A DNA stretch of 45,987 bases from positions 1 to 45,987 of the forward strand of contig JAFDYJ010000036.1 of NCBI GenBank assembly GCA_018267515.1. Direction: 5' to 3'. The translations under genes and the position numbers were made by a program. The notes under the pieces were generated by a model. It saw nothing but the letters and a program-made list of their open reading frames with translations. It had not been told where the DNA came from and searched no databases. This DNA comes from Bacteroidota bacterium (GTDB taxonomy: Bacteria; Bacteroidota; Bacteroidia; Chitinophagales; Chitinophagaceae). This document shows, piece by piece, positions 15,620 to 24,218 of this stretch. Every line of letters starts with the position of its first letter. Positions within the stretch are counted from its first letter, which is position 1.

Positions 15620-18592
15620 ATGTGTCGCTTCCGATATACTGCTTTTGCCTTATTATTTCTCTATTTCAGCCTGTCCTGCTTCTCTTCCCTGGGACAGCTT
15701 GGTCTTTCATTTAATTTAAAGAAACCAAAGGAGTATGATGAGAGAGTACTTCGTTCTGAAAAATCGGACCAGAAAAAATTTACTCTTCCCACCCGGTTTA
15801 TTCAAAATACGGTTACCCATTTCAACTATTTCTTCAATGCAAATCAAAAATTGAATGAGATCATTGAAAGAGCCAAAACTGCATTCAGGGAAGATTATTC
15901 CCAGCTTTTACCTTTTTACAATTATAGCCTGGATGTTACATCCGGTGATGCCATTCAACTGGATTCGGTGATCTATAAATCAGAAACCGGTATTGCACTT
16001 CACGATCTCCGGGGGGACTGGGTGGACAACCTGTACCTTCTTTGGGGTATTTCTTTTTATCTGCACAAGAAATTTGATTCTGCTGCACTCATGTTTCAGT
16101 TTATCAATTATGCCTTTGCTCAAAAGGAAAAAGACGGCTACTATAAAACTATTGGTAGCGGCATGGATGGAAATAAATCCTTCAGTATTGCCACCAAAGA
16201 AAAATCGAATGTTTTAAAAAAAGTATTTTCTGAACCACCCAGCCGGAATGATGCGTTCATCTGGCAAATACGAAACTACCTGGCGCAGGACAAATTTCCT
16301 GAAGCCTCCAGCCTGATTGCCACCCTGAAAAACGATCCCAATTTTCCAAAAAGATTACAAAATGACCTGGAAGAAGTTCAGGCTCTATGGTTTTACAAAC
16401 TGAATATGTGGGACAGTGCCGCTCCCCACCTGGCTAATGCATTATCAAATGCGACCACCAAACAGGAAAGAGCAAGATGGGAATTCCTGGTTGCACAACT
16501 GTATGAAAGAAGCGGGAAATACGAGGAAGCTGAAAAATTTTATGCAAAATCTATATCTCATACTTCCGACCCGGTTCTCGATGTGTATGCCAGATTGAAT
16601 TCCGTCAGGATCAATAAAAGCGGTGGTGAAAATTATATTGCAAAGAACATTGCAGAGCTTCTTAAAATGGCGAAGCGGGAAAAGTATGAAGAATACAGAG
16701 ATATCATTTACTACATGGCTGCGCAAATGGAACTTCAGCAGAATAATGCTGATGCTGCCTATGCATTACTTCAAAAAGCTGCCCGCTACACTACCAACAG
16801 CACCGAAAACAGGAATAAGATTTTCCTTCAACTGGGTGAAATGGCATTTACAAAAAAATTATACAGGCCCGCTTATAATTATTATGACAGTTTAAATTTG
16901 AGCGACACTTCTTTACATGATATACCCGGCATTAGCAAGAAAAAAGAAATATTGGGAAAACTTGCTTTGAATATTGAAATCATTGACAGGCAGGACAGCC
17001 TGCAAAAAATTGCCTCGATGCCTGAGGCGGATAGAAAAGATTATGTGAAGAAATTAGTACGGCAGATTCGCAAGAGCCGGGGATTAAAAGATGAAAGCCT
17101 GGTCACGGCATCCCAACCCTTCGGCCAGCAAAATGACAACACTCCCTTTTTCTCTGCCGGCACAGGATCTAAAGGCGATTGGTACTTCTACAATACTACA
17201 GTCCGGAATAAAGGATATGCAGATTTTATTTCCCGGTGGGGAAAACGCCCTAACACCGACAATTGGCGACGCAGCAGCAGCATCAAGGGAAATGCGTTGA
17301 TACAAATGCAAAAAGATATAACAGGCGATTCAGAAACTGATGCCAACTCTTTAACCGCTGAAGGAGAAGCTGAGATATCTTTCGATGTTTTGTATGACAA
17401 GCTGCCCTTAACAGACCAGGCCCTTGCTCTCTCCAATGATTCAATAAGCAATGCCCTTTTTAATGTAGGAAAAATTTATGCAGAAGAAATAGAAGATTGT
17501 GGCGCTACTATTGAGACCTTTGAATCCTTACGAAATCGCTTCCCGAAGTTTGAAAGAATGGATGAAGTATTGTTCCAATTATATTATTGTTATTCAAAGA
17601 ATGGAGAAACTGCAAAAGCGGCATCACTCAAAAATGTCCTGAACACTAATTATCCCAAAAGCAATTTTACAGCTATAGTTACCACCGGCAGGAACCCTGA
17701 ATCAAAATCACCAAATCCTGATGCGACAAAAGCTTATGAGGAGATTTACGAACAATTTATAGAAGGAAATTTCTCAGCTGCTGAGGCGCAAAAGAAAATT
17801 GCAGATAGTCTTTATGGGAAAAACTACTGGACTCCTCAATTACTTTATATCGAATCCGTTTTCTATGTAAAACAAAAGAAAGACAGTACGGCAAAAGACA
17901 TTCTCAACTCTCTCATTTCACAATTTCCGAATACCCCACTGGCCCAAAAAGCCACTACCCTTGTTGATGTATTAAGCCGGCGTAAACAAATAGAACAGGA
18001 ACTTGAAAACCTGGTAATTGAAAAATCACAGCCCGAAGAGAATAAAATGATTTCAATGCCTGTCGTACAAACAGCAGTGCCTGTTGCTAAAATAAACACT
18101 GCTGATACAACTAATAAAATTCAAAAGCCGTCAATCGTTCAGCAAACAAATGTAAAACCGCCCCTCGATAGTGTCGTACTTAAGCCCATTGCACCACCTC
18201 CTGCTGCGGCATATGATTTTAATCCGGAGACAAGCCATTATGTAGTCCTTATATTAACAAAAGTGGATCCTATATTTGTCAATGAAGCAAAAAATGCTTT
18301 CTCCCGATATAATAAGGAGACTTATTATAATAAAACATTTACAACAGAGTTAACGGATATTGATGGTACGAACCGCTTGTTGCTTATTGGTCCTTTTAAG
18401 AACCTCCAGGAATCCCTTGATTACATAAATAAGGCAAAACCGGTTACGGCTTCTGAAATAATACCATGGTTAAAAGGTGGTAAATACAGTTTTTCAGCCA
18501 TTACTGACAAAAATCTTGAAGTATTAAAGACTCAAAAGGATATTGAAAAATATAAAGCATTTCTTGAGCAAAATGTACCCGGAAAGTTCTGA
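15620..18592 (+). CDS. porW: Type IX secretion system periplasmic protein PorW/SprE
   Basis: This 990-residue exported protein is recognised by its N-terminal block: FNLKKPKEYDERVL at about 31-44, then SEKSDQKKFTLPTRFIQNTV and HFNYFFNANQKLNEII. This block is characteristic of PorW/SprE, an accessory lipoprotein of the type IX secretion and gliding apparatus. A hydrophobic signal segment covers residues 6-19, with Cys20 as a possible lipid attachment site, although the preceding SLS is a poor lipobox. The middle holds several TPR-like helical pairs (about 130-480 and 600-790). A Pro-rich linker near 840-870 leads to a C-terminal domain near 880-985, usual for the family. PorW links the PorK/PorN ring to the Sov channel in known systems. 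No other type IX genes are in the window. PBP1A follows 137 bp downstream. Confidence 0.85.
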   Translation: MCRFRYTAFALLFLYFSLSCFSSLGQLGLSFNLKKPKEYDERVLRSEKSDQKKFTLPTRFIQNTVTHFNYFFNANQKLNEIIERAKTAFREDYSQLLPFYNYSLDVTSGDAIQLDSVIYKSETGIALHDLRGDWVDNLYLLWGISFYLHKKFDSAALMFQFINYAFAQKEKDGYYKTIGSGMDGNKSFSIATKEKSNVLKKVFSEPPSRNDAFIWQIRNYLAQDKFPEASSLIATLKNDPNFPKRLQNDLEEVQALWFYKLNMWDSAAPHLANALSNATTKQERARWEFLVAQLYERSGKYEEAEKFYAKSISHTSDPVLDVYARLNSVRINKSGGENYIAKNIAELLKMAKREKYEEYRDIIYYMAAQMELQQNNADAAYALLQKAARYTTNSTENRNKIFLQLGEMAFTKKLYRPAYNYYDSLNLSDTSLHDIPGISKKKEILGKLALNIEIIDRQDSLQKIASMPEADRKDYVKKLVRQIRKSRGLKDESLVTASQPFGQQNDNTPFFSAGTGSKGDWYFYNTTVRNKGYADFISRWGKRPNTDNWRRSSSIKGNALIQMQKDITGDSETDANSLTAEGEAEISFDVLYDKLPLTDQALALSNDSISNALFNVGKIYAEEIEDCGATIETFESLRNRFPKFERMDEVLFQLYYCYSKNGETAKAASLKNVLNTNYPKSNFTAIVTTGRNPESKSPNPDATKAYEEIYEQFIEGNFSAAEAQKKIADSLYGKNYWTPQLLYIESVFYVKQKKDSTAKDILNSLISQFPNTPLAQKATTLVDVLSRRKQIEQELENLVIEKSQPEENKMISMPVVQTAVPVAKINTADTTNKIQKPSIVQQTNVKPPLDSVVLKPIAPPPAAAYDFNPETSHYVVLILTKVDPIFVNEAKNAFSRYNKETYYNKTFTTELTDIDGTNRLLLIGPFKNLQESLDYINKAKPVTASEIIPWLKGGKYSFSAITDKNLEVLKTQKDIEKYKAFLEQNVPGKF

Positions 18593-18728
18593 TAATCTTC
18601 ACTAAACTTTCAATTCTCTTTTTGGCAAAAAATTAATTCAGATCTGTCTGGGACTGAAGCCGTTTTTCTTAATTTAGAGCTTCCAAATTGATCTGATTCC
18701 TATTTGATCAACACAACTATTAAAATTA

Positions 18729-21119
18729 ATGAAACGTTCAGTCCGAATTTTCTGGTATATTTTCTTTGCAGGATTCATTTGTTGCGTACTTATTATAATG
18801 CTGGCCAACTTTGGAGCCTTCGGGAAAATGCCTTCATTAAAGGAACTTGAAAATCCTTCAATTCTCCAGTCTTCAGAAGTCTATGCAAGTGATGGAACAT
18901 TGATGGGTCGCTATTACAGGGAAAGAGGCAACCGCAGCAATATTGAATATAAAGACATTTCGAAAAATGTTATTAATGCCCTCGTATCCACCGAGGACAA
19001 GCGTTTCTATGATCATTCCGGTATCGATTTTAAATCTACACTTCGTGCTGTTTTCTTACTGGGCCAGGAAGGCGGTGGCAGCACCATAACACAACAGTTA
19101 GCGAAAACACTGTTAGACCAGGGAAGTAAAAATAAAGCCTGGCGTATTATTGAAAAAGTCAAAGAATATATCATTGCCATAAAACTGGAAAGAAATTTTA
19201 CCAAGGAAGAAATACTGGCATTATATCTCAATGCTGTTCCTTTCAGCGACAATGTATATGGTATCCGGAATGCTTCCCGGACTTTTTTCCAGAAAGAACC
19301 GGATCGCCTGGATGTAGATGAAGCTGCATTATTGATTGGAATGCTGAAAGGAAATACTCTTTACAATCCCAGGAGGAATTATAAAGCCGCCTTTGATCGC
19401 CGTAATGTTGTAATAACCCAGATGGAAGTCAACAATAAGCTGACACATGTTGATGCAGACAAGTTGAGATCTCTGCCAATCAAGCTTAATTACAGGAAAA
19501 TGGACGAGAATAACGGTTATGCTCCATATTTCCGTGAAGTTTTAAAAGGAGAAATAACAGATGCATTAAAAGATGTCAGGAGTTCTGATGGCAGCCCTTA
19601 CAATATTTATGATGATGGCTTGCGAATCTATACAACAATCAATCCCAAGATGCAGGTATATGCGGAAGAAGCGGTTGCTCAATGGATGCCTGTATTACAA
19701 AAAGCCATGAGCTCTCAAAACTATTTAAAGAATGTTTGGAAAGATCACCAGGCCGAGTTGGATCGTTATATGAAACAAAGTGACCGTTGGCAAAATATGT
19801 CAGACGATGGCTATAGCGAAAAAGAAATCCGGAAAAGTTTTACGGAAAAAGTTCCTATGAAAGTATTTGCCTGGAATGCAAATCGTGAAAAAGATACAAT
19901 AATGACGCCACTGGACTCCATCAAGTACAGCAGGCAGATGTTGCAATCATCTTTTATGTGTATGGACCCAATAACAGGTGAAGTTAAAGCCTGGGTTGGC
20001 GGTATCAGTTTCAAAACATATAAATATGATCATGCCAACCTTAAAACAAAAAGACAAGTTGGTTCTACGATAAAGCCACTCTTATATTGCCAGGCAATGG
20101 AGGAACGGGGATTCACTCCTGAAACAATTTGCGATAATGAAGCCCAGTATTTTCCCGGCAATGGATGGGTGCCTGCCGGAAGAAAATGTGTGGGTGCTGC
20201 CCAGGTAACCATGGCAGGCGCTTTAGCACATTCGTTGAACTGTGCCAGTGCCTACATTATGAAAAATGTCGGAGCCCCGCAGTTTGCTGATTTTTTATCC
20301 CGTTTGAACCTTCCAACCAAAGTAGATGTTGTGCCTGCCCTTGCACTTGGCGCCTGCGATTTGTCATTATATGAAATGCTATGGGGCTACTCCATTTTTG
20401 CCGGAAGAGGGTTTTCTACAAAACCTTATTTTATTACCCGGATTGAAGACCGGAATGGAAATGTCATTAAGAGATTCGATTATAGTAGCAACAGGAAAGA
20501 AGTGGTCAGCGAAGCTACTGCATACAGGATGGCCAGAATGATGCAGGGAACGGTGGACGTTGGAACTGCCGCCGGATTGAGAGGCCGGCTGGGTATTTCT
20601 GAAATGGGTGGTAAAACAGGAACTACCAATGATAACGCCGATTTTTGGTTTATGGGTTACACTCCTCAACTTCTGGCCGGAACCTGGGTTGGTTGTGATG
20701 ATCGTTTTCTTACTCTCGCCAGTTCAGCTTATGCCGGAGGAAGAGTTGCTCGCCCTGTTTGGGAATATTTTTTTCAGAAAGTACTTGCTGATAAATCATT
20801 AGGTATAGAAAAAGATGCCCGGTTTGTTGTTCCGGCAGATTATGAAAATATTACAGACAGTAGTTCTGAATATGATCTTTTAGCGACTCCTGTTCAACCC
20901 GGTTTGGGAGGCGAAGATGAAGGTGTTGGCAAGGAACAGGATTTTAAAATCGGCAATGAATATATTCCACCGGAATCAAAGCCGGTGATTGAAGAAAAGG
21001 TAAAAGTGAAAACAGATACATCTGCTCTAATTCCAAAAGTTAATAAACAACCGGTCGAGGAACCCAAAAAGAAAAAAGGACTGTTTAAAAGATTGTTTGG
21101 CAAGAAGGAGAAGAATTAA
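18729..21119 (+). CDS. Penicillin-binding protein 1A (bifunctional glycosyltransferase/transpeptidase)
   Basis: This 796-residue class A PBP builds and cross-links peptidoglycan at the inner-membrane outer face. A membrane anchor spans residues 8-28. The GT51 domain has the catalytic Glu89 in STEDKRFYDH, GGSTITQQLAKTL at 117-128, and KVKEYIIAIKLERNFTKEEI, the lipid-binding helix. The transpeptidase domain has SxxK at 446-449 (STIK), SxN at 502-504 (SLN) and KTG at 629-631. A linker of about 100 residues before the transpeptidase domain includes a charged helix. The C-terminal ~90 residues are Lys/Glu/Pro-rich and end in KRLFGKKEKN, a disordered basic tail. It ends at an intrinsic terminator. 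Confidence 0.95.
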   Translation: MKRSVRIFWYIFFAGFICCVLIIMLANFGAFGKMPSLKELENPSILQSSEVYASDGTLMGRYYRERGNRSNIEYKDISKNVINALVSTEDKRFYDHSGIDFKSTLRAVFLLGQEGGGSTITQQLAKTLLDQGSKNKAWRIIEKVKEYIIAIKLERNFTKEEILALYLNAVPFSDNVYGIRNASRTFFQKEPDRLDVDEAALLIGMLKGNTLYNPRRNYKAAFDRRNVVITQMEVNNKLTHVDADKLRSLPIKLNYRKMDENNGYAPYFREVLKGEITDALKDVRSSDGSPYNIYDDGLRIYTTINPKMQVYAEEAVAQWMPVLQKAMSSQNYLKNVWKDHQAELDRYMKQSDRWQNMSDDGYSEKEIRKSFTEKVPMKVFAWNANREKDTIMTPLDSIKYSRQMLQSSFMCMDPITGEVKAWVGGISFKTYKYDHANLKTKRQVGSTIKPLLYCQAMEERGFTPETICDNEAQYFPGNGWVPAGRKCVGAAQVTMAGALAHSLNCASAYIMKNVGAPQFADFLSRLNLPTKVDVVPALALGACDLSLYEMLWGYSIFAGRGFSTKPYFITRIEDRNGNVIKRFDYSSNRKEVVSEATAYRMARMMQGTVDVGTAAGLRGRLGISEMGGKTGTTNDNADFWFMGYTPQLLAGTWVGCDDRFLTLASSAYAGGRVARPVWEYFFQKVLADKSLGIEKDARFVVPADYENITDSSSEYDLLATPVQPGLGGEDEGVGKEQDFKIGNEYIPPESKPVIEEKVKVKTDTSALIPKVNKQPVEEPKKKKGLFKRLFGKKEKN

Positions 21120-21469
21120 TTAGCCGCCGGAAACCTACGTATATAAAGCAAAATGTAGCAGTTTTGCTTTTTTCTTTTTCAGTTGGCAGACATATCGTTC
21201 AAATTTCATGCAACCGATCACTAAGCTGATCAGGCACCAAAAATCACCTTTTCATCAATAGACGAACCTTTTTAATAACTTACAACATCAACGCTCTCCC
21301 GGGTATATAAAAATTCAATGAAGAATAACCCGGTATTTTCATTTCACTCATTACAGAGCTCAGTCATTCAATAATATCTTAACGCTTGTTATAACTCTGT
21401 TACTGGTAGCATCTTCAGTATTCTTTCCTATATTTTTTCAGTCTTACCATTGAAACAAAAATTAAAACT
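21120..21469. other. 350-bp intergenic region after PBP1A
   Basis: It begins with the PBP1A terminator at 21145-21180. The rest is AT-rich leader of the Tyr/Pro-rich secreted protein. I see no reliable promoter box, RNA motif or gene. Confidence 0.5.
21145..21180 (+). terminator. Intrinsic terminator after PBP1A
   Basis: AAAGCAAAA (21145-21153) pairs with TTTTGCTTT (21162-21170) around an eight-base loop, and the sequence continues with a T-rich tail. The stem is AT-rich, so efficiency may be moderate. Confidence 0.65.
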
Positions 21470-21850
21470 ATGAAAAGGCTATTAATAATTTTAGTGTCAA
21501 TGGCAGTGTCAATCGGGGCATCATCACAACATGGCAAAACAAGCTATATTAAATACCCCAGGCCCAGGTCGCATGTCGTAATTGTCAGACCTGTTTATTA
21601 TCCGCCTTATTATTACGGATATTATACCCCGTTATACTATCCCTTCAGACCCGTTTACAGATATCCCGGAGAAACCAGGCTGGAAATAAAAATAGACAGT
21701 ATCCGGAACGATTATCGTGATAAAATCTGGTCAGCAAGGCATGATAAAAGCCTTAGCAGGTCTCAACGAAAAGAAACAATCCATCAATTGAAACATGATA
21801 GAGATCTGGCAATTAACCAGGCTGAAGCCGGATATTATAAAAACAGTTGA
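21470..21850 (+). CDS. Secreted Tyr/Pro-rich protein of unknown function
   Basis: I do not recognise a named family in this 126-residue protein. An N-terminal signal peptide (MKRLLIILVSMAVSIGASSQ) is followed by a Tyr/Pro-rich stretch at about 40-68 (YYPPYYYGYYTPLYYPF). The C-terminal ~55 residues form a charged helical segment (EIKIDSIRNDYRDKIWSARH) that recalls the helical hairpins of small periplasmic CpxP-like or heavy-metal-resistance proteins. It is probably periplasmic or surface-exposed. It has its own terminator at 21866-21896 and appears monocistronic. The charged helix could also be a coiled coil that binds a partner; function is unknown. Confidence 0.65.
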   Translation: MKRLLIILVSMAVSIGASSQHGKTSYIKYPRPRSHVVIVRPVYYPPYYYGYYTPLYYPFRPVYRYPGETRLEIKIDSIRNDYRDKIWSARHDKSLSRSQRKETIHQLKHDRDLAINQAEAGYYKNS

Positions 21851-21865
21851 ATCATAATGAAACAG

Positions 21866-21896
21866 AAAGTCCTGTATTCCTGCAGGACTTTTTTTA
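21866..21896 (+). terminator. Intrinsic terminator after the Tyr/Pro-rich gene
   Basis: AAAGTCCTG (21866-21874) pairs perfectly with CAGGACTTT (21883-21891) around an eight-base loop and is followed by further T residues. It lies 16 bases after the stop. Confidence 0.85.
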
Positions 21897-21964
21897 TTTC
21901 AGGCACACTTCTAAATTTTTATTCTTCCCATATTTTTTATCTTTAACGGGTACAAACTTCCGGC

Positions 21965-22804
21965 ATGTACCACAGTACCAAAAAAAAGGTTCACGGTCTT
22001 TTGCATCCTGAAATCGTTGGTGACACACATTGGGATAGAATTATCAATGTGTTTATTATTGTGCTGATCATTTTGAATGTTATTGCCATCATGCTGGAGA
22101 CAGTGCCTTCAATATACCAGCCGCACAAAAAATTCTTTCATGATTTTGATCTCTTTTCAGTAATCGTATTTACTATTGAATACGTTCTGAGAGTATGGAG
22201 CAGCAACCACGATCCCCGGTTTAAGCATAGCCTGTACGGCCGGTTGCGATATATGATTTCTCCTGCAGCATTAATAGACTTAATTGCAATCCTGCCTTTT
22301 TATATTTTCCTCTTTCTGCCGGTTCGCATTATGAATATTGGTTCAGATTTCAGGCTGATCCGAATACTCAGGCTTTTAAGGTTTTTCAGGCTTTTCAGAC
22401 TTACAGCTTATACAAAATCCACCAGGTTGGTTGTAAATGTATTAAAATCACGTCTGCCTGACCTGATGCTTTCATTTGTACTCACATCATTCCTGATCAT
22501 CCTGGCCTCCTGCTTGGTATATTTTGCAGAACACGATTCGCAGCCAGAAAAATTCTCCAGTATTCCCGCAACCATTTATTGGGCTGTTGTGACATTGGCC
22601 ACAGTTGGCTACGGAGATATGGTTCCAATAACTTTGCTGGGAAAGACATTCACAGTTCTAATTATTTTAATGGGTGTGGCACTGTTAGCACTTCCGGCAG
22701 GTATCATTACATCCGGCTTTATAGAAGAAGCCCGCAAATCCAGAAAACCACGGGTCTGCCCTCATTGCGGAAAGTCACTGGATGAACATCCGGAACATTC
22801 TTAA
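21965..22804 (+). CDS. Voltage-gated potassium channel (ion transporter family)
   Basis: This 279-residue six-transmembrane channel subunit has S1 at about 26-45 and S2 at 60-78, with an FTIEYVLRVW segment carrying the acidic charge-transfer residue. S3 is near 101-120. S4 carries Arg at 130, 133, 136, 139 and 142, every third residue as in a voltage sensor. The pore helix and filter read TLATVGYGD at 210-218, a potassium-selective TVGYG, followed by S6 at 228-250. The short cytoplasmic tail contains CPHCGKSLDEH near 265-275. The Cys pair and His residues could bind zinc, which is unusual for this family. It forms homotetramers in the inner membrane. It is transcribed toward the leftward amidohydrolase genes, with a terminator between. 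Confidence 0.93.
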   Translation: MYHSTKKKVHGLLHPEIVGDTHWDRIINVFIIVLIILNVIAIMLETVPSIYQPHKKFFHDFDLFSVIVFTIEYVLRVWSSNHDPRFKHSLYGRLRYMISPAALIDLIAILPFYIFLFLPVRIMNIGSDFRLIRILRLLRFFRLFRLTAYTKSTRLVVNVLKSRLPDLMLSFVLTSFLIILASCLVYFAEHDSQPEKFSSIPATIYWAVVTLATVGYGDMVPITLLGKTFTVLIILMGVALLALPAGIITSGFIEEARKSRKPRVCPHCGKSLDEHPEHS

Positions 22805-22826
22805 GTTTAGAGAGGATAATATAAAA

Positions 22827-22852
22827 AAACCGGGCAATCGCTTACCCGGTTT
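22827..22852 (-). terminator. Intrinsic terminator between convergent genes
   Basis: AAACCGGG (22827-22834) pairs with CCCGGTTT (22845-22852). On the minus strand the stem is followed by a run of seven T, so it ends the amidohydrolase transcript well. On the plus strand the T tail is interrupted and weaker. Confidence 0.8.
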
Positions 22853-22869
22853 CAAAGTTTTCTTAGTTA

Positions 22870-24207
22870 TTAATTTTTATTTTCCGACAATCCGTATTTA
22901 TGCATAAACCTGTCGTAAAGCTGAGTTTGCTTATTTTCAAGACTCACCTTCCTGCCCTGAATAAAAGCATCAGTGATAATGCTGGTACGCATGTCCAACA
23001 CATCACCTTTACTAATGATGATGTTGGCATCTTTTCCTGCTTCAATACTTCCGGTGCGATCATCAATACCTAAAATTTTTGCAGCATCCAGGGTAATTGC
23101 CTGTAATGCTTCTTCTTTAGTTAACCCATATGCTGCAGCTTCACCTGCATTGAAGGACAAATTACGATAGCGGGTTTCTTCAAAATCATCATTTAAACAG
23201 AATAAAACTCCGGCTTTCTTCAGCAAATAAGGAGTTTTGAAAGGCTGATCAATATCATCATCTTCCAATGTTGGCAGGTTAAATTCACGATTTAAAATTA
23301 CCGGGATATTATTTTGTTTCAATAAATCTGCGATCTGCCAGCTTTCACTGCCACCTACAATAACAACATTGAAACCAAATTCTTTTGCAAAGTCAATAGC
23401 TGCCAGCATTTGTTTTACCTGGTCGCAATGCACAAAGAATTTTTGTTTCTTATCGAAAAGATTCCTGACTGCTTCAAATTTTAAATTGGTTTCCAGGTGA
23501 TTCTTATCTGCGAAATAAGCTTTCGCTTCTCTGAAAAAACTTTTCGCACTTTCTATTTTATCCAATGCAGCTTTAACCGGGTCAGTTGCAGATCCTCCTG
23601 CCTGCTGCGCCATGCCCGGGAAGAAACCAAATCTTCCGGACCTGGAACGGGCCATCAGGCTCGGTATATTGTAGTGAATGCCGATATCCATCTTATAAGC
23701 TGCATCTTCCCAATTCCATGCATCCAATTGAACAATTGTAGAAGAACCCGGAAGCATTCCTCCCAGGGGAGCTACATTTGCCAGAAGGATTCCATTAGCT
23801 CTTAGGGTTCCGATAATTCTTGAATCTGCGTTGTAGGCAACGATAGAGCGAATATTAGTGTTCCAGTCACCTAATTCTGAGAAATCATTACTCCCTCTTA
23901 CGGCATTACCGGCTATTTCCCGAAGTCCAAGATCAGTGTTCGGTAAAATGAGCCCCGGATAAACCTGCTTCCCTTTTGCGTCAATGATATTGCCGGAAGC
24001 AGAAATACCGGCACCAACTTTAGAGATCTTTCCATCTTTGATTTCAATAGTTCCGTTTTCAATTACCTGTCCATTGCCTACATGAATCGTGGCATTGGTA
24101 ATATAAATGGTTCCTTTCTGTGCGGCAGCAGGATACACATCGTCCTGAGCCTTCACCATAACAGTAAAAAGCAGAAAAGAAATTAAGCTAAAAAATATTT
24201 TTTTCAT
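22870..24207 (-). CDS. Secreted amidohydrolase-family protein lacking the HxH metal motif
   Basis: This 445-residue protein has a signal peptide (residues 1-20, ending VKAQ), so it is periplasmic or surface-located. The fold is that of imidazolonepropionase-like amidohydrolases: a beta-sandwich start (ITNATIHVGNGQVIENGTI), a barrel, and a typical C-terminal segment GKDANIIISKGDVLD. Where active members have PGLIDxHxH, this protein has PGLILPNTDLGL, so the two metal-binding His are missing. A VHCDQ near 268 and a LNDDFE near 344 stand near the later metal positions. It may bind substrate or metal differently, or be a non-catalytic partner of the following gene, which is 11 bp away on the same transcript and carries a related degenerate domain. 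Confidence 0.8.
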   Translation of the reverse strand: MKKIFFSLISFLLFTVMVKAQDDVYPAAAQKGTIYITNATIHVGNGQVIENGTIEIKDGKISKVGAGISASGNIIDAKGKQVYPGLILPNTDLGLREIAGNAVRGSNDFSELGDWNTNIRSIVAYNADSRIIGTLRANGILLANVAPLGGMLPGSSTIVQLDAWNWEDAAYKMDIGIHYNIPSLMARSRSGRFGFFPGMAQQAGGSATDPVKAALDKIESAKSFFREAKAYFADKNHLETNLKFEAVRNLFDKKQKFFVHCDQVKQMLAAIDFAKEFGFNVVIVGGSESWQIADLLKQNNIPVILNREFNLPTLEDDDIDQPFKTPYLLKKAGVLFCLNDDFEETRYRNLSFNAGEAAAYGLTKEEALQAITLDAAKILGIDDRTGSIEAGKDANIIISKGDVLDMRTSIITDAFIQGRKVSLENKQTQLYDRFMHKYGLSENKN

Positions 24208-24218
24208 TGTATGCTGAT

